Positions 1 to 11,803 of a DNA stretch of 64,000 nt are shown piece after piece. This DNA comes from Sapria himalayana (Eukaryota > Streptophyta > Magnoliopsida > Malpighiales > Rafflesiaceae): assembly GCA_029783825.1 (NCBI GenBank), contig JAREIK010002672.1, positions 124,001-188,000 on the forward strand. Reading direction: 5' to 3'. Position numbers and translations under genes: made by a program. Under the pieces are notes generated by a model. That model was not told where the DNA came from, made no database searches, and saw only the letters and a list, made by a program, of their open reading frames with translations. Within the stretch, counting starts at the first letter, position 1; each line of letters begins with the position of its first letter.

Positions 1-768
1 ATGTGTTTCTATACTTTAACACTTTCGCTCCTACTTTATAATCTTTTTTGTATTAACTTTTATGCCTCCTTTCTGCCCTTTATCCTTTAGACCTTATCTT
101 TCCTTGCTACCTTGGCATATTTGAAGATTTCCTATGCCTCCATTCGTTGAATACTCCTATTGTCACTATAATTTCCTGCAAAAAATACATACAATTTGTG
201 TAAAAAATAACTTTATCTATTTACTTACCTTTGATTGTTCCGGCTGAATATATTCTGGATAGCTGTATAGAACTTCTGCTGGATGTTCTTTCCATAGCTT
301 TTTAGCCCTCCCCTTCTCCTTCCTTTATCCTCAAACCTTTTGTATCTATTGCCTTTAATCCTTCCAAATTTGAATTGCACCTTACTTCGCTCCTAATTTA
401 ATCTATTCCAGATTCAATATTCTGGATTTTATTGACCTTTTAACCACATAAAATAACACATGACTCATCCTTTCCTTTAAACTCGGTTTCGGATCTCAAA
501 CAAAAAATTAAAAATGATGTTTTGCGAAACAAGATAAAGAGTGATCTTCCTCCAAACACATCCTCCTTTGCTGTCTTTCCTTAGCTTGAAGCCTGTTAAG
601 CTGCTAAGAAAACAAAAAAATGCAACAAATAATACTACAATTTCAATTCATTCTACATTCCCTTCTACCTCTTGCTGAATCACCTGATTATGTATATTTG
701 GCTTCTTCCCGCATAGCCATATCCTGCAAAGAAAACTACACACCGCACTACATCTTTAAACAATATTC
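1..768 (-). other. E1 3' UTR
   Basis: There is no open frame of note. The stretch lies downstream (minus strand) of the E1 RNase H stop, in the place where the other copies carry a roughly 1-kb 3' UTR. The 3' terminal box seen in six other copies is not reached, so the true 3' end of E1 is outside the window. Confidence 0.6.
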
Positions 769-2090
769 CTATCTATTTTTACTTATTCTTAGGTAAGGAA
801 ATGTAATTTTATCTAATCTTGCTAATCCTTTCAATTTTATCGGTAAAGATTCCTCATCATACTCCGTAGCCCCTTCTAACAATCCTATTTTATCAAGCTT
901 GTCTGCCAATGCATTTGCTTCCCTGTATACATGTAATATTGATGCATTTAATTCTTTAGCAAGACTCACTATTATTTCTATCTCCTCCTCATGCCGCCAC
1001 AGTACTAGTTTTTTATTAAATAACTCAACCAATAATGTTGAGTCTACCTGTATTTGCAAATTTCTATTCCCTAGCTTATTACAGAGATATAATCCTTCCT
1101 TTAGTGCCCTAATTTCTGAGTGCAGTGCAGAGTAGGATTTTCCTGCTAGTGTGAAAGCTTTCCTAATTCTACCTTCAGAGTCTCTTATTACTCCTCCACC
1201 TCCTGCAATTCCTAAATCTCTATTGAAACTACCATCAGTATTCAACGATAGTTTCCCTTTTGCGGACCTATTCCAGCTTATACTTTTAACCCAATGAATC
1301 CTTTTAATATTAGTGGAAAGATTCCATGTTTTCCTGGCTTCTTTATCCATTTCAGAATTATCTAATATGATAGGTTTTATACAGGATATATTACTAATTT
1401 CCAACTTAATGTCTTTTAGGATATCATCTACATTCATTTTTATGCCCTCGAATCTACTTTTAGTCCTTGCATTCCATATACACCATATTACTACGTGTGG
1501 TAAATTTTGGTTTAGCCATTTTTTGGTTGGTGTATTAGGGGGGTGCCTCCTCCACCTCTTAATCCTATCTATTAAAGTTTCCTCATTGATATTTATATTA
1601 TTAAATATTTCTAACTTTTTCCATATTTCAAATGCAATTTTACCTTCTGAAAATAGATGATCTGTAGATTCTGTTGCTTGATGGCAGCAATCGCATCTGG
1701 AAGCTATCTTTATACCCTTTTTTGAATATTTGTATCTACCGGTAATGCATTCACAAGAGCTTTCCATACAAGAGAGCACATTTTTTGTGGGCTGCCTACT
1801 TTCCATACCCATTTAATGATTGGGTTTATCATATTTTTCTTTCGAATCAAATTCTTGATCATTTTAAACGTGAAATTCCCTTGCGGAGTAAGGGTCCATT
1901 TCCATCCACTCTTCTCCTCTTTAGAATGAGATTCAACTATTTCTTTCTGTTTTTCTAGAGCTTTCCAGGAATTCGAAGCCTTTTTTCTATTCACCTTTTC
2001 GTGTTCTACATATTTTGCTCTCATAAAGCTCGCCCATAGGCTATCATTTTTTAGCCTCCACCAACCTTTACAGTCCCAAGCATCTGCCAT
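769..2090 (-). pseudogene. E1 ORF2 C-terminal part: zf-RVT and RNase H
   Basis: Two overlapping minus-strand frames (1710-2090 and 769-1812) make up the end of ORF2, split by a frameshift near 1720-1800. The first has the post-RT linker (WDCKGWWRLK, MRAKY). The second starts in the zinc-binding zf-RVT segment (ASRCDCC, then ESTDHLFS), passes the conserved WCIW-RxKSRFEG stretch and ends in an RNase H domain. RNase H acidic residues are visible in NTDGS, SEIRALKEGL and QVDS, and in the terminal ANALAD motif, so the domain looks catalytically complete. In plant LINEs this domain removes RNA from the RNA/DNA hybrid during reverse transcription. The frameshift makes the copy non-functional as a whole. 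Confidence 0.88.
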
Positions 2091-3230
2091 GTCCTGTAAA
2101 GATATTAATCCTAATCCGGCTTCCTCTTTTGGGTAGCAAATATCCTCCCATCTTTTCTAGTGAATTTTATTCTTTCCATCTTTTTTTCCCCCATAAAAAG
2201 TTAGCCATTGTTGATTCTAATTTATTTGTAAATTTTTTTGGAGGATGAATAATTGATAGAATATGCACTAATGTGCTTTGAAGGACATGAGTAATTAATG
2301 TGATCCTGCTCCCAAAGCCCAATAGCTATTCTTTCCAACCTGCTATTTTTGTATTCATTTTATCCTGTAGTGATATTAAATATTCTTCTTTCAGTCTACC
2401 TTCATATATAGGACATCCTAGATACATTAGCGCTCCTTTATTCTGGATAAATCATGTGATGTTCTTTACTTTATTACTCACCTTTTTTGTTACTTTCTTT
2501 GCCAGCATAAACAGACACTTTTTTTATATTTATTGCCTGCCCTGTCTTAGTTTCAAATGTATGTAAAAGATCTATAAGGTATATCAAAGATCTTTTACTC
2601 GCATTTGTAAAAATTATAAGATCATCGGCATATGCCAGGCAGCCTACTCTTGGAGTATTTTTTGGTTGTCTGAATGGAATGATCTTTCCTTCCGACATTC
2701 TTTTATTTAAATTTAGAATCAACAGTTCTAAATATATATCAAATAATAAAGGAGAAAATGGGTCTCCTTGCCGTAAGCTTCTTTTAGGCTTAAATTCTTC
2801 TCCTTTCGTCCCATTTACAATGACTTTAACCCATACACTAGACACACATCTATATATCATATCAATGCATAACTTTGAGAAGCCAAATTTTCTCATAGTA
2901 TAGCAGAGTATGTCCCATTCTACCATGTCAAATACTTTCGATAAGTCTAACTTTACTACTAAATTCTCCCCTCTTATTTTAACTCCTATGTCTTTCATAA
3001 TTACAGATGCTAATCTTATGTTTTCCGATATTAACCTATTTTTAACGAAGCCCGTTTGCTCTTGTGATATAATATATGACAAAATATCACTTAATCTATT
3101 TTGTAAAATTTTTGCTAAAATCTTGTATATCGCATTACATAAACTTATAGATCTGAAGTCCTCACATTTTTGTGGGGATTTGTTTTTTGATATCAAGACA
3201 ATGAAAGAATTCGCCCATGTTTTAGGAATA
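2091..3230 (-). pseudogene. E1 ORF2 reverse transcriptase fragment
   Basis: The clean stretch 2474-3196 (240 codons) carries the RT core: FRSISLCN, QTGFVKNR, the first catalytic Asp in KLDLSKVFD, LRQGDPFSPLLF, and the YADD box at 2621-2632. Downstream, 2091-2470 holds the thumb region in broken frames (TLITHVLQSTLVH, MANFLWGKK). The fingers and palm look intact, but the thumb has stops and the 5' end is missing, so no functional enzyme is encoded. Family assignment rests on the motif order, which is that of plant L1-type RVT_1 domains. Confidence 0.9.
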
Positions 3231-6200
3231 TCCTCTTCTTATTCTTCTTCTTATTCTTCTTATTCTTCTTATTCCTCTTCTTCTTCTTCTTCTATTTATT
3301 TTTCTTATTCTTCTTATCTTTCTTTTTCTTCCTATTCTAATTATTCTTCTTATTCTTTTTATTCTTGTTAATTTTTTTAATCTTCTTATTCTTCTTATTC
3401 CTCTTATTCTTCGTTTTTTGTTATTCTAGTTATTTTTCTTTTTCTTCTTATTTTTCTTTTTCTTCTTATTTTTCTTATTCTTCTTATTCTTCATATTCTT
3501 CTTATTCTTCGTATTCTCCTTTTTCATCTTATTTTAATTTTTAATATTATTCATCTTATTCTTCGTATTCTACTTATTCTGTTTATTTTTATTATGCTTC
3601 ATATTCTTCGTAATCTTGATTTATTCTTATTTATGTTTTTATTCTTTTTATTAATATTATTATTTTTATTCTTCTTATTTTTTTTATTCTTGTTATTCTT
3701 CAATTTCTTCTTATTCTTCTTATTCTATTTATTCTTCTTATTTTTAATTTTTTTCATATTCTTATTATTCTTTTTATTTTTTTTATTATTGTTATTTTTT
3801 TTAATTTTTTTATTCTTCTTATTCTTCTTATTCCTCTTATTCTTTTTTTTTTGTTATTCTAGTTATTATTATTATTTTTGTTATTTTTCTTATTATTCTT
3901 ATTCTTGTAATTATTCTTATCTTTCTTATTCTTCTTTTTCTTCTTATCCTTCTAATCCTTCTTATTTTTCTTAATATTTTTATTTTTTTTATTCTTATTA
4001 TTCTTCTTAATCTTCTTATTATTCTTATTCCTCATTCTTTATTATTATAGTTATTCTTCTTTTTCTTATAATTTATCTTATTCTTTTTATTATAATAATT
4101 CTTCTTATTCTTATTTTTATTTTATCCTTCTTTTTCTTCTTAATATTTTTATTCTTCTTATTCTTCATACTTCATATTCTCATTATTCATTTTATTCTAA
4201 TTATTCTTTTTATTCAACTTATTCTTCGTTTTCTACTTATTCTATTTATTTTTATTATGATTTTTATTCTTTTTAAATCTAGTTTTATTCTTATTTATTT
4301 TTTATTTTTCTTATTCTTCTTATTTTATTTATTTTTCTTTTTCTTCTTATTATTTTTATTTCTTATTCTTTTGATTCTATTTATTTTTATTTCTTTTTTT
4401 CTTAATCTTTTTATTCTTTTTATTCTTCCTATTCATTTTATTCTTCATTCTCTTCGTATTCTTTTTATTCTTCTTACTTATTTTTCTTATTCTTCTTATT
4501 TTTCTTATTCTTATTATTTTTCTTATTCTTCTTATTCTTTTTATTCTTCTTGTTCTTCTTGTTCTTCTTTTTCTTCTTGTTCTTCTTGTTCTTCTTGTTC
4601 TTCTTGTTCTTCTTTTCTTCTTATTCTTCTTATTCTTCCTATTCTTCCTATTCTTCTTATTCTTCTTATTCTTTTTATTCTTCTTATTCTTCCTATTCAT
4701 TTTATTCTTGTTATTCTTCTTAATCTTCATGTTCTTCTTATTCTTCATTTTTCATATTCTAGTTATTCTTCATATTCTTTTTATTCTTCTTATTCTTTTT
4801 ATCCTTCTTATTATTTTTATTCTTCAAATTGTTTTTATTTTTATTATTCTTCTTTTTCTTCTTATTCTTCTTTTTCTTTTTATTCTAATTATTCATCTTA
4901 TTCTTATTTTTCTTCTTTTTCTTCTTATTCATATTTTTTTTCTTTTTCTTCTAATTCTTCTTTTTCTTCTAATAATTCTTTTTCTTCTTTTTCTTCTTTT
5001 TTCTTCTTTTTCTTCTTTTTCTTCTTTTTCTTCTTTTTCTTTTTTTTTTCTTCTTTTTCTTCTTTTTCTTCCTTTTCTTCTTTTTCTTCTTTTTCTTCTT
5101 TTTCTTCTTTTTCTTCTTTTTCTTCTTTTTCTTTTTTTTCTTCTTTTTCTTCTTTTTCTTCTTTTTCTTCTTTTTCTTCTTTTTCTTCTTTTTCTTCTTT
5201 TTCTTCTTTTTCTTCTTTTTCTTCTTTTTCTTCTTTTTCTTCTTTTTCTTCTTTTTCTTCTTTTTCTTCTTTTTCTTCTTTTTCTTCTTTTTCTTCTTTT
5301 TCTTCTTTTTCTTCTTTTTCTTCTTTTTCTTCTTTTTCTTCCTTTTCTTCTTTTTCTTAATATTCTTCTTTTTCTTCTTTTTCTCCTTATTCTCATTATT
5401 CTTCTTATTCATCTTTTTCTTCTTTTTTTTCTTATTCTTCTTATTTTTATTATTATTTATATTCTTCTTATTCTAATTATTTTTATTATTCTTTTTATTC
5501 TTTTTATTCTTCTTAATCTTCTTATTATTCTTTTTCCTTATTTTTTTTATTCTTTTTATTCTTTTTATTCTTCTTCTTTATCTTATTCTTTTTATTCTTC
5601 TTATTCTTCTATTTCTATTTATTCTTCTTATTCTTTTTATTTTTCATATTGTTTGTATTCTTATTATTCTTCTTATTATTCATAATATTCTTATTCTTAT
5701 TATTCTTCATATTCTACATATTATTCTTATTCTTCTAATTCTACTTATTGATTTTATTATTCTTTTTCTTCTTAATCTTCGTATTCTTCCTATTCTTATT
5801 TTCTCTCTTATTATTCTTATTTTTCTCATTCTTCATATTCTTCTAATTATATTGGTTTTTCTTATTCTTCTTATTCTTCTTATTCTTCTTATTCTTTTTA
5901 TTCTTCTAATTTTTATTATTCTTATTATTCTAATTATTCTTTTTATTCTTCTTATTCTTATTAATCTTTTGAAAATTCTTATTCTTTCTTTTCTTCTTAT
6001 TCTTCTTATTCTTCTTATTCTTTTTATATAGTTATTCATATTATTCTTCTAATTCTTTATATTATTTTTATTTTTATTATTCTTCTTATTCTACATATTC
6101 TTCTTATTATTGTTATTTTTCTCATTCATCTTATTTTACTTATTATTTATATTCTTCTTATTCCTTTTAAACTTCTTATTCATATTATTCATATTATTCT

Positions 6201-6260
6201 TATTATTTTTATTATTTTTATTATTTTTATTATTCTTTTTTTACTTCTTATTCTTTTTTT
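3231..6260. repeat. Array A1, 9-bp pyrimidine-rich minisatellite
   Basis: About 3.0 kb of tandem 9-mers, plus-strand consensus TTATTCTTC, with many substitutions but little loss of 9-bp register. It lies between the truncated 5' end of E1 and the 3' terminal box of E2. Local variant blocks include TTGTTCTTC around 4545-4610 and a homogeneous TTTTTCTTC block at 4976-5358. Because the unit is a multiple of three and only one frame holds a stop, five of six frames stay open for long distances. These low-complexity ORFs are not genes. Confidence 0.93.
4976..5358. repeat. Homogeneous TTTTTCTTC block, 383 bp of pure pyrimidine
   Basis: A sub-block of array A1 with no purine on the plus strand over 383 bp, built from about 42 units of TTTTTCTTC with few variants. 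Its uniformity contrasts with the diverged units on both sides, which points to recent local amplification. Long polypurine/polypyrimidine tracts of this kind can form intramolecular triplexes (H-DNA); that is inferred here. Confidence 0.92.
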
Positions 6261-6325
6261 TTAATGTTTACTTTATAATTATAATAACCCTCTCTTTTGG
6301 CAGAGGAATACCATTTTTACAAACT
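6261..6325 (-). terminator. E2 conserved LINE 3' terminal box
   Basis: The minus strand reads GGTATTCCTCTGCC, then AAAGAGAGGG, then an AT-rich stretch and nine A residues before the GAATAAGAA array begins. It is homologous to boxes at the 3' ends of E3, E4, E5, E6 and E8. This copy lacks a clean AATAAA (ATTATAAAG instead). It marks the RNA 3' end used for priming. Confidence 0.8.
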
Positions 6326-7544
6326 ACAGACAACCTTTTACCCTCACACACCCCTTACTTGAAATTAAAATACAAAAAAATAATAATAAAGTAATTCTAG
6401 CATTTTCTTCATTATCAGCTCTTTAAGTTTGCCTTCTGAGCATCATTTTGTTTTTGTATATGAACTTTATGTTGGGTTGTATTCTGGTTATGCAGTCCTA
6501 CTTTTGATCATCTTTAAGCCCAGTTATTACTTTTCTACTCCAATTGTCTATTTGTTGTTGTCATCCTAGTTCCGTGTTGGTCATCTTCCTACTTTTCTTC
6601 CCCTTTATTTTTGCTGAGATGCTTTATTCCTTGGCTTATCTTGTCCCTCCTCAGATCTAACTCCCCTTCCTGACCCATAATAGCCCCATTTACAAACACT
6701 ACCCTTACCAACCTTACAGACAACATCAAATCAATACCTATTCTACCATAACAGACACTCACCTACAAAAAATAAATACAGTCTCTTGCAAATTACTTAA
6801 TCATCATAAATTCTAACTATTTTTCCATTATAGTAAACACAGTCAGCTTCACAGACTTGGCTAAATTCAGCCATAATAGACACCCAAACCAACAGCCCTC
6901 CATCTCCACTTTCACCACTTTATCCTCTATCTTAGTTGACCTATACCTTGACTTATTTAGCCTGATTTTCAGCAATTGCATCTGGTCCTACATTAGCCCA
7001 TTATATGTATGACAAGAACCTCCCTGAGCTTTTGTTTCTGCTTCATTGTACTCCTCCTCTGAAAAACCCTGCAAAATAAACAAGCCATACCCCTACTCAA
7101 TCGATACTGCTATATTCCTTATCCCTTTAGACCCCTTACAGACACATCATAGTTCCTCTCTCAATCAGAAACATGGTCATCGTACACACAAACACTCAAA
7201 ACCCATAATTTTCCCTCAAGTCTACTGTGTTCCATTCCTTAGTCTACTACCTTCTCTTCCCTTCTACCTTACAAACTAGTTAACAAACCAAGACTTGTTG
7301 TCGCCCCTCAGGACCAGGGTGACTCTTGGATCACCAAAACATTTTCCTTCCTTTTCAGTTATAAACACTGCTCTAGATTTATTTTCCTAAAAGTATGCTC
7401 TACTTCATGCCTTCATCTTGTGAACTGGTAGCTTAAATGGACTTGTACCTATAAGAAGAACTTAGAAATCCAAATAATATGTGACAGTCTATGTTTCTAG
7501 TCTTTTCTTACTATTTTACTACGAGTTGCCTTACTACTATAATT
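6326..7544 (-). other. E2 3' UTR
   Basis: No supported coding frame. A run of CAGACA- and ACAAAC-rich sequence lies between the RNase H remnant and the terminal box. The part near 7300-7325 (CTCAGGACCAGGGTGACT) resembles a segment of the E7 3' UTR near 40920. Confidence 0.65.
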
Positions 7545-8520
7545 TTATTTTCTTGATTTAAGGATACTCCTTATTGTCCAAATTACAATACTTGTGTATT
7601 TGTCTGGAATATTCTTTTCCTTATATTCTTTGTTTTCTCTTGTTCTTTCTTTTTTAGCTAGCTCATCTACTAGAGAATTAGCCTCTCTGAATATGTGTTT
7701 TATAGTGAAATCTAATGTGTTGTTTACTTGTAATATTTCTTCCTTTTCTTCCTCGTATTTCGATCTTACTATATTTTTATTAACTAAGTTTACCACTATG
7801 TCCAAGTCTATTTGGATGTCTAAGTAATTAATTTCTAATTTTTTTGCAAAAACTCACTCCTTCTTTTAGTGCTAAAATATATGCTTGTAATGCTGATGAT
7901 GCTTGAAAATTCCTTGTGAAATCTAAAATTAGATTTCGTTCAGAATTTCTTATAGCACCATCGCCTCCTACTGCTCCAATATCTTTATCTAAGCTACCGT
8001 CTGTGTTTAGCACAAACCTATCTTTCATAGGTTTTTCCCAGTTTATACTAATCAACTTAAACTGTTTTAGCTGATTCACTTTTAGTTTCCAAAAATTCAA
8101 GGTATCTTTTACTAAGTCAATTTTTGTATTTTAAAGGGTGTGTTTTATATATTTTCTTAGTTTCATATTTTATGTCCCTCTAGATATATTCAATTGAGAT
8201 GCTCTACCCCTTGAACCTACTTTTATTTCTAGCTTTCCAGATGCACTAGGTAGCTATTAGGGGTACATTATTTTTAATCCATTTCTGGAAATACTTGGCG
8301 TGTGAGCTTTGATCCATTTTTGAAGCCTCATTTTTAGCGAGAGATTTTCTTGTTTTAAGTGCAATTCTGATTCTAATCTTTTCTATATTTCAGATGCCAC
8401 ACTACCTAATGATAGGATATGGTCTAGGGTTTTACTCTCATTTAAACAGCAATCGCACCTGGAGGCCAACTGTTAACCCTTTTTCTTTATATTAGTATCT
8501 ATAGGTAGAATATTTAAAAG
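7545..8520 (-). pseudogene. E2 RNase H and zf-RVT remnant
   Basis: Two frames (7828-8100 and 7545-7805) cover an RNase H domain, with a decayed zf-RVT stretch upstream to about 8520. The first Asp is kept (VLNTDGS). The expected catalytic Glu in the AEILALREG motif is Tyr here (QAYILALKEG), so even a repaired frame would be inactive. The REANSLVDELAKK segment is the usual C-terminal histidine/Asp-loop region. The domain ends with a normal-looking LINE C terminus. Assignment is by clear similarity to the RNase H of E3 and E8. Confidence 0.82.
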
Positions 8521-9216
8521 AACCATGATGTAAACACCATGTATTGTGAAATTTGAAGGCTTTATTAGTATGTGTTATATTTTTTATTGTAATTAGAAGT
8601 GGGGAGTGGTTTGAGCAGGTTCTATTTAGGTGTTTCACCTAAGTCTAACCAAATCTCTCTAACCATTTAATATTATAAAGGACTCTATCTAATCTTACCC
8701 ATATTATGTCATTTTTAAATCGGTTATTACACTATGTAAATTGAGATCGTAAAAAATCAGCCTCTATCAAATTCATTTTAATTTATGATTTTGTTAAAGT
8801 GAAAGGTTGCCCATGAGTTAGGAGGTCTACCTCCTTTCTTTTCTTTGGAAAATCTTATCGCATTAAAGTATCCCCCTATAATCCAATGGACATCTTTAAT
8901 CGCTATATTATTAGAATATACTATTGTAATTATTTTTTTTACCTCTTGACTTAGGCTATAGTTTATTAGTTGTTCTATTTATTTTAATATGTGAATATCT
9001 AAATTACTCCTCCACATTACCCATAACTTCCCATTATTATTAGCAAATGTATGTTCAAATCATAAGGTCATTTTATATGTTTCTAAATGATTTCTATCCA
9101 CCATTGGTTCCATTAATATTATATGTGAAGTGTTATACATGTATATCATTTTTTTAATCTATTTCTCGAGGGAGATTTGCTACTCCTCTTATATTCAAGA
9201 TTATAAACTTATACAT
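8521..9216 (-). pseudogene. E2 ORF2 N-terminal endonuclease remnant
   Basis: Translation from the overlapping ATG at 9216 gives the ILNIRGVANLP start shared with other copies. It is followed by a broken apurinic/apyrimidinic-type endonuclease: EPMVD, WIIGGYFN, KKGGRPP and HLNRTCSNHSPLL. Two catalytic positions are changed compared with E7 and E8, GGDFN to GGYFN and SDH to SNH. Several stops are present. The sequence then joins zf-RVT directly with no RT. Confidence 0.75.
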
Positions 9217-9705
9217 TGCTAGTGGATTTTTATTGTGTTCTAATTGTGCATTTAGAATCATATGGTTTGTTTAATTTTTTTTTGTATTTCTTTAGTTTTT
9301 TATAGAGCTTGAGTTTACAATTTTCTCACATTTCCATCACCTTCCTAATTGTACTTCCATTATCTTGATTTCTTCTATTGCCCACTCTCAAATTCCCTTT
9401 CCATGTTTATATTTATATATATTAATATCATCATTAAAGGACCTCTTATTCTATCCTTTTTCATCCTCATTTCTATTTAGGATTATGGAGCTTTTCACCT
9501 CCATTTCTTCTTTTGAAATGTCTTCTATAGATACTGCCCATCTATTAAATATTTCCTCCTTGTTTATCATTTGAGCTTTAGTTTTTTTAGTAAGCTTTTC
9601 TATTTTCTTCATCATTTCATTACTTTTATTTTCCTCTGCAATTTCTATTTCCCTGACTTCCTCTTCATTACTAGTTTTTTCATTTTTGGGTATCTTGTCT
9701 CCTAT
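9209..9705 (-). pseudogene. E2 ORF1 C-terminal tail
   Basis: A short, decayed stretch equivalent to the linker between the ORF1 zinc knuckle and the ORF2 start in E7 and E8. It ends at the conserved overlap (ATGTATAA, 9209-9216), where the ORF1 stop overlaps the ORF2 ATG. The DUF4283 and CCHC parts are lost because the element is truncated at about 9705. Confidence 0.6.
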
Positions 9706-10698
9706 CTCATTATTCTAATTTTTTTCTTATTCTTCATATTCTTCTTATTCTTCTTATTCTTTTTATTCTTATTATTCATATTATTCATATTATTCTTATT
9801 ATTCTTATTATTCATATTATTCTTATTATTCTTTTTATTCTAATTATTCTTCTTATTCCTTTTATTTTTATTAATCTTCTTATTTTTTATATTCTTCTTA
9901 TACTATATGTTCTTTTTATTCTTCTTATTCTTCTTATTCATCTTATTCTTCTTATTCTTCTTATTCGAGTTATTCTTCTTATTTTTATTATTTTATTTAT
10001 TCTTGTTCCATTTTTATTATTCTTATTATTCTTATTATAGTATTATTCATATTCTTATAATTCTTGTTAATCTTCTTATTCTTCTTAATCATTTTATTCT
10101 TCTTTTTTATTTATTTTTATTATTCTTCTTATATTTCTTATTTTTCTTATTTTTCTTATTCTTATTATTCTTATTATTCTTTTATTGTTCTTATAATCTT
10201 ACTCTTCTTATTCTTATTCTTCATTTTATACTTTTTCTTCATATTCTTTTATTTCATTTTATTCTTTTTTTTATTCATCATATTCTTTATGTTCTTATTC
10301 ATCTTATTTTATTTATTTTTCTTATATTTGTTTTTATTCTTATTCTACTTATTATATTTTATCTTTTTGTTCATCTTATTCATCTTATTCATCTTATGAT
10401 CCATATTTTCTTATTCTTTTTATTTTTCTCATTCTTTTTATTCTTTTTATTCTTATAATTCTGCTTATTCTTTTTATCCTTCTTATTTTTCTTATTCTTT
10501 CTATTCTACTTATTATTATTTTCTACTTATTCTTCTTACTTTTATTATTCTAATTATTCTAATTAGAATACTTATTCTTCGTATTCTAGTTTTTCTTTTT
10601 CTTTTTCTTATGATTTTATTCTTCTTATTCTTATTTTATTCTTATTTATCTTCTTATTCTTTTTATTATTTTTATTCTTCTTATTTTTCTTTTCTTTT
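9706..10698. repeat. Array A2, 9-bp minisatellite
   Basis: About 1.0 kb of TTATTCTTC-type units between the truncated 5' end of E2 and the 3' box of E3. Units are quite diverged. It contains no homogeneous block and no gene. Confidence 0.92.
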
Positions 10699-10762
10699 TA
10701 TAAAGTTTGTTTTATTAAAATTAACCCTCTCTTTTGGCGGAGGAATACCTTTTTTACAACCT
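10699..10762 (-). terminator. E3 conserved LINE 3' terminal box
   Basis: Minus strand: GGTATTCCTCCGCC, AAAAGAGAGGG, TTTAATAAAACAAAC, then CTTTATAAAAAG and the array. The AATAAA hexamer lies about 20 nt before the array, the usual distance to a poly(A) site. Confidence 0.85.
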
Positions 10763-11803
10763 ACTTACTTGCTACCCAAAGCCCTTTACACCCATCTAAC
10801 CACTTATATGCCACTATCTAATAATCATATATTCCAATTTAGAAATTCACTTTATAGTCTGATTTCATTTATCTATAAGCTATATTTAAAAATTAAGAGT
10901 ATGAATTAGCTCTTTTTATGCTATGATTTCATGAATATCTCTTTGTGTTGCTCCCCTTTGCGTTTTTGATATCTTTCTGTAATCATTTGTGCTCATCTCT
11001 TCCCCTTTTGAAGTATCACGAGTTTTTATTTTTTGCCCATTTGATGAGTATTTGTGACTTCTTTTTGAATCTTTTTGCCCTATGATGAATATCCTCCCTT
11101 CCATGACATTTCTTCTTGAGCAACAGCTTCCTCCACAATATTTCTACATTTTCTTCTCTTTAACTTTCCCCCAATATCTTGTTTCTATTGCTCCACTTTG
11201 CTCTTTGTCTTGCCTTGTTGAACCTTTATATCTTGTTCAAGCTTTGATGTCCACCATTAGACATGTCCATCTAAAACTAGACACTATTTTACATCACTGC
11301 TGAACTTATATATAACACAGACTACCGAGTCCTACCTATACCAAACATACATAACATAAACTCTGCTAAAATAACACAGACTCCAGACCCTAATAAAAGA
11401 GAAAGAAAAATCCACAGCCATAAAGTTACATTTCTGTTTGTTTGAACCTTGCTAAACCTGCCTGCAAAAAACTTACAAAAACTACATTCATAAATATACT
11501 ATTCCTGCACAGTGCCCTTCCTTCTAGCTCACTTACTGTTTTAAGGCTGAGCTGATCACAATCTTATCTTAATAATACACCTGTTAGGAATGTTAGAGAT
11601 AAAGAGAAAAAACAGAAAAAACCAGAAAAAAACAGAAAAAACCAAAAAAAAAACAGAAAATACCTGAAAAAAAAAACAGGAGTCTTACCTAGAGTTCCTA
11701 CCTTATATATTCTGATCTGTCTTTTGAAACACCCCACAAGACCGAGGCGATACAGTTTATGCCATGTTATATGCATATGAATTATCAAAAAATTTCAGAG
11801 ATC
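10763..11803 (-). other. E3 3' UTR with A-rich tract
   Basis: Non-coding, and closely similar to 54453-55424 in E8. At 11611-11680 an ACAGAAAA/ACCAGAAAAA tract repeats several times close to the RNase H stop. The equivalent tract in E8 has a different copy number. Confidence 0.7.

Larger units (their letters stand above)
1..3230 (-). mobile_element. LINE E1, L1-clade non-LTR retrotransposon, 5'-truncated
   Basis: This is the 3' half of a plant LINE read on the minus strand. RT lies at about 2100-3230, then zf-RVT, RNase H (stop near 769) and a 3' UTR that leaves the window at position 1. The 5' end is lost: homology to the RT domain stops at about 3230, just upstream of the FRSISLCN motif, and changes abruptly to the TTATTCTTC array. 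The endonuclease and ORF1 are therefore absent, as is usual after incomplete reverse transcription. Its RNase H most resembles those of E5 and E9 (LQIQVDS, YREANALAD), so these three form one subfamily. The junction position is good to about 10 bp. Confidence 0.9.
6261..9705 (-). mobile_element. LINE E2, internally deleted and 5'-truncated
   Basis: On the minus strand this copy runs from the C-terminal tail of ORF1 (about 9705-9209) through a decayed endonuclease (9216-8521). It then jumps directly to zf-RVT and RNase H (8520-7545), followed by a 3' UTR and the conserved 3' terminal box at 6261-6325. The whole RT domain is missing, which marks an internal deletion of some 2 kb near 8520. Both outer ends abut the 9-bp array. 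The RNase H sequence groups with E3 and E8. Confidence 0.85.

Noticed and set aside
899..1660. Plus-strand frames opposite LINE domains (for example 899-1135, 1313-1660, 12368-12691, 27224-27508)
   Set aside because: They are antisense shadows of RNase H and zf-RVT coding sequence on the minus strand.
4257..5685. Long open frames of Ser/Phe/Tyr, Leu/Ile/Phe or Lys/Arg repeats through the arrays (up to several hundred codons, both strands; also 36653-37960, 49511-50488, 52655-53734)
   Set aside because: They are a by-product of a 9-bp unit lacking stops in five of six frames. Composition is pure low complexity, frames shift along with the array, and no start context or conserved domain is present.
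3231..6260. CRISPR-like or other regularly spaced repeat system
   Set aside because: Repeats are contiguous 9-mers without spacers in a eukaryotic repeat setting.
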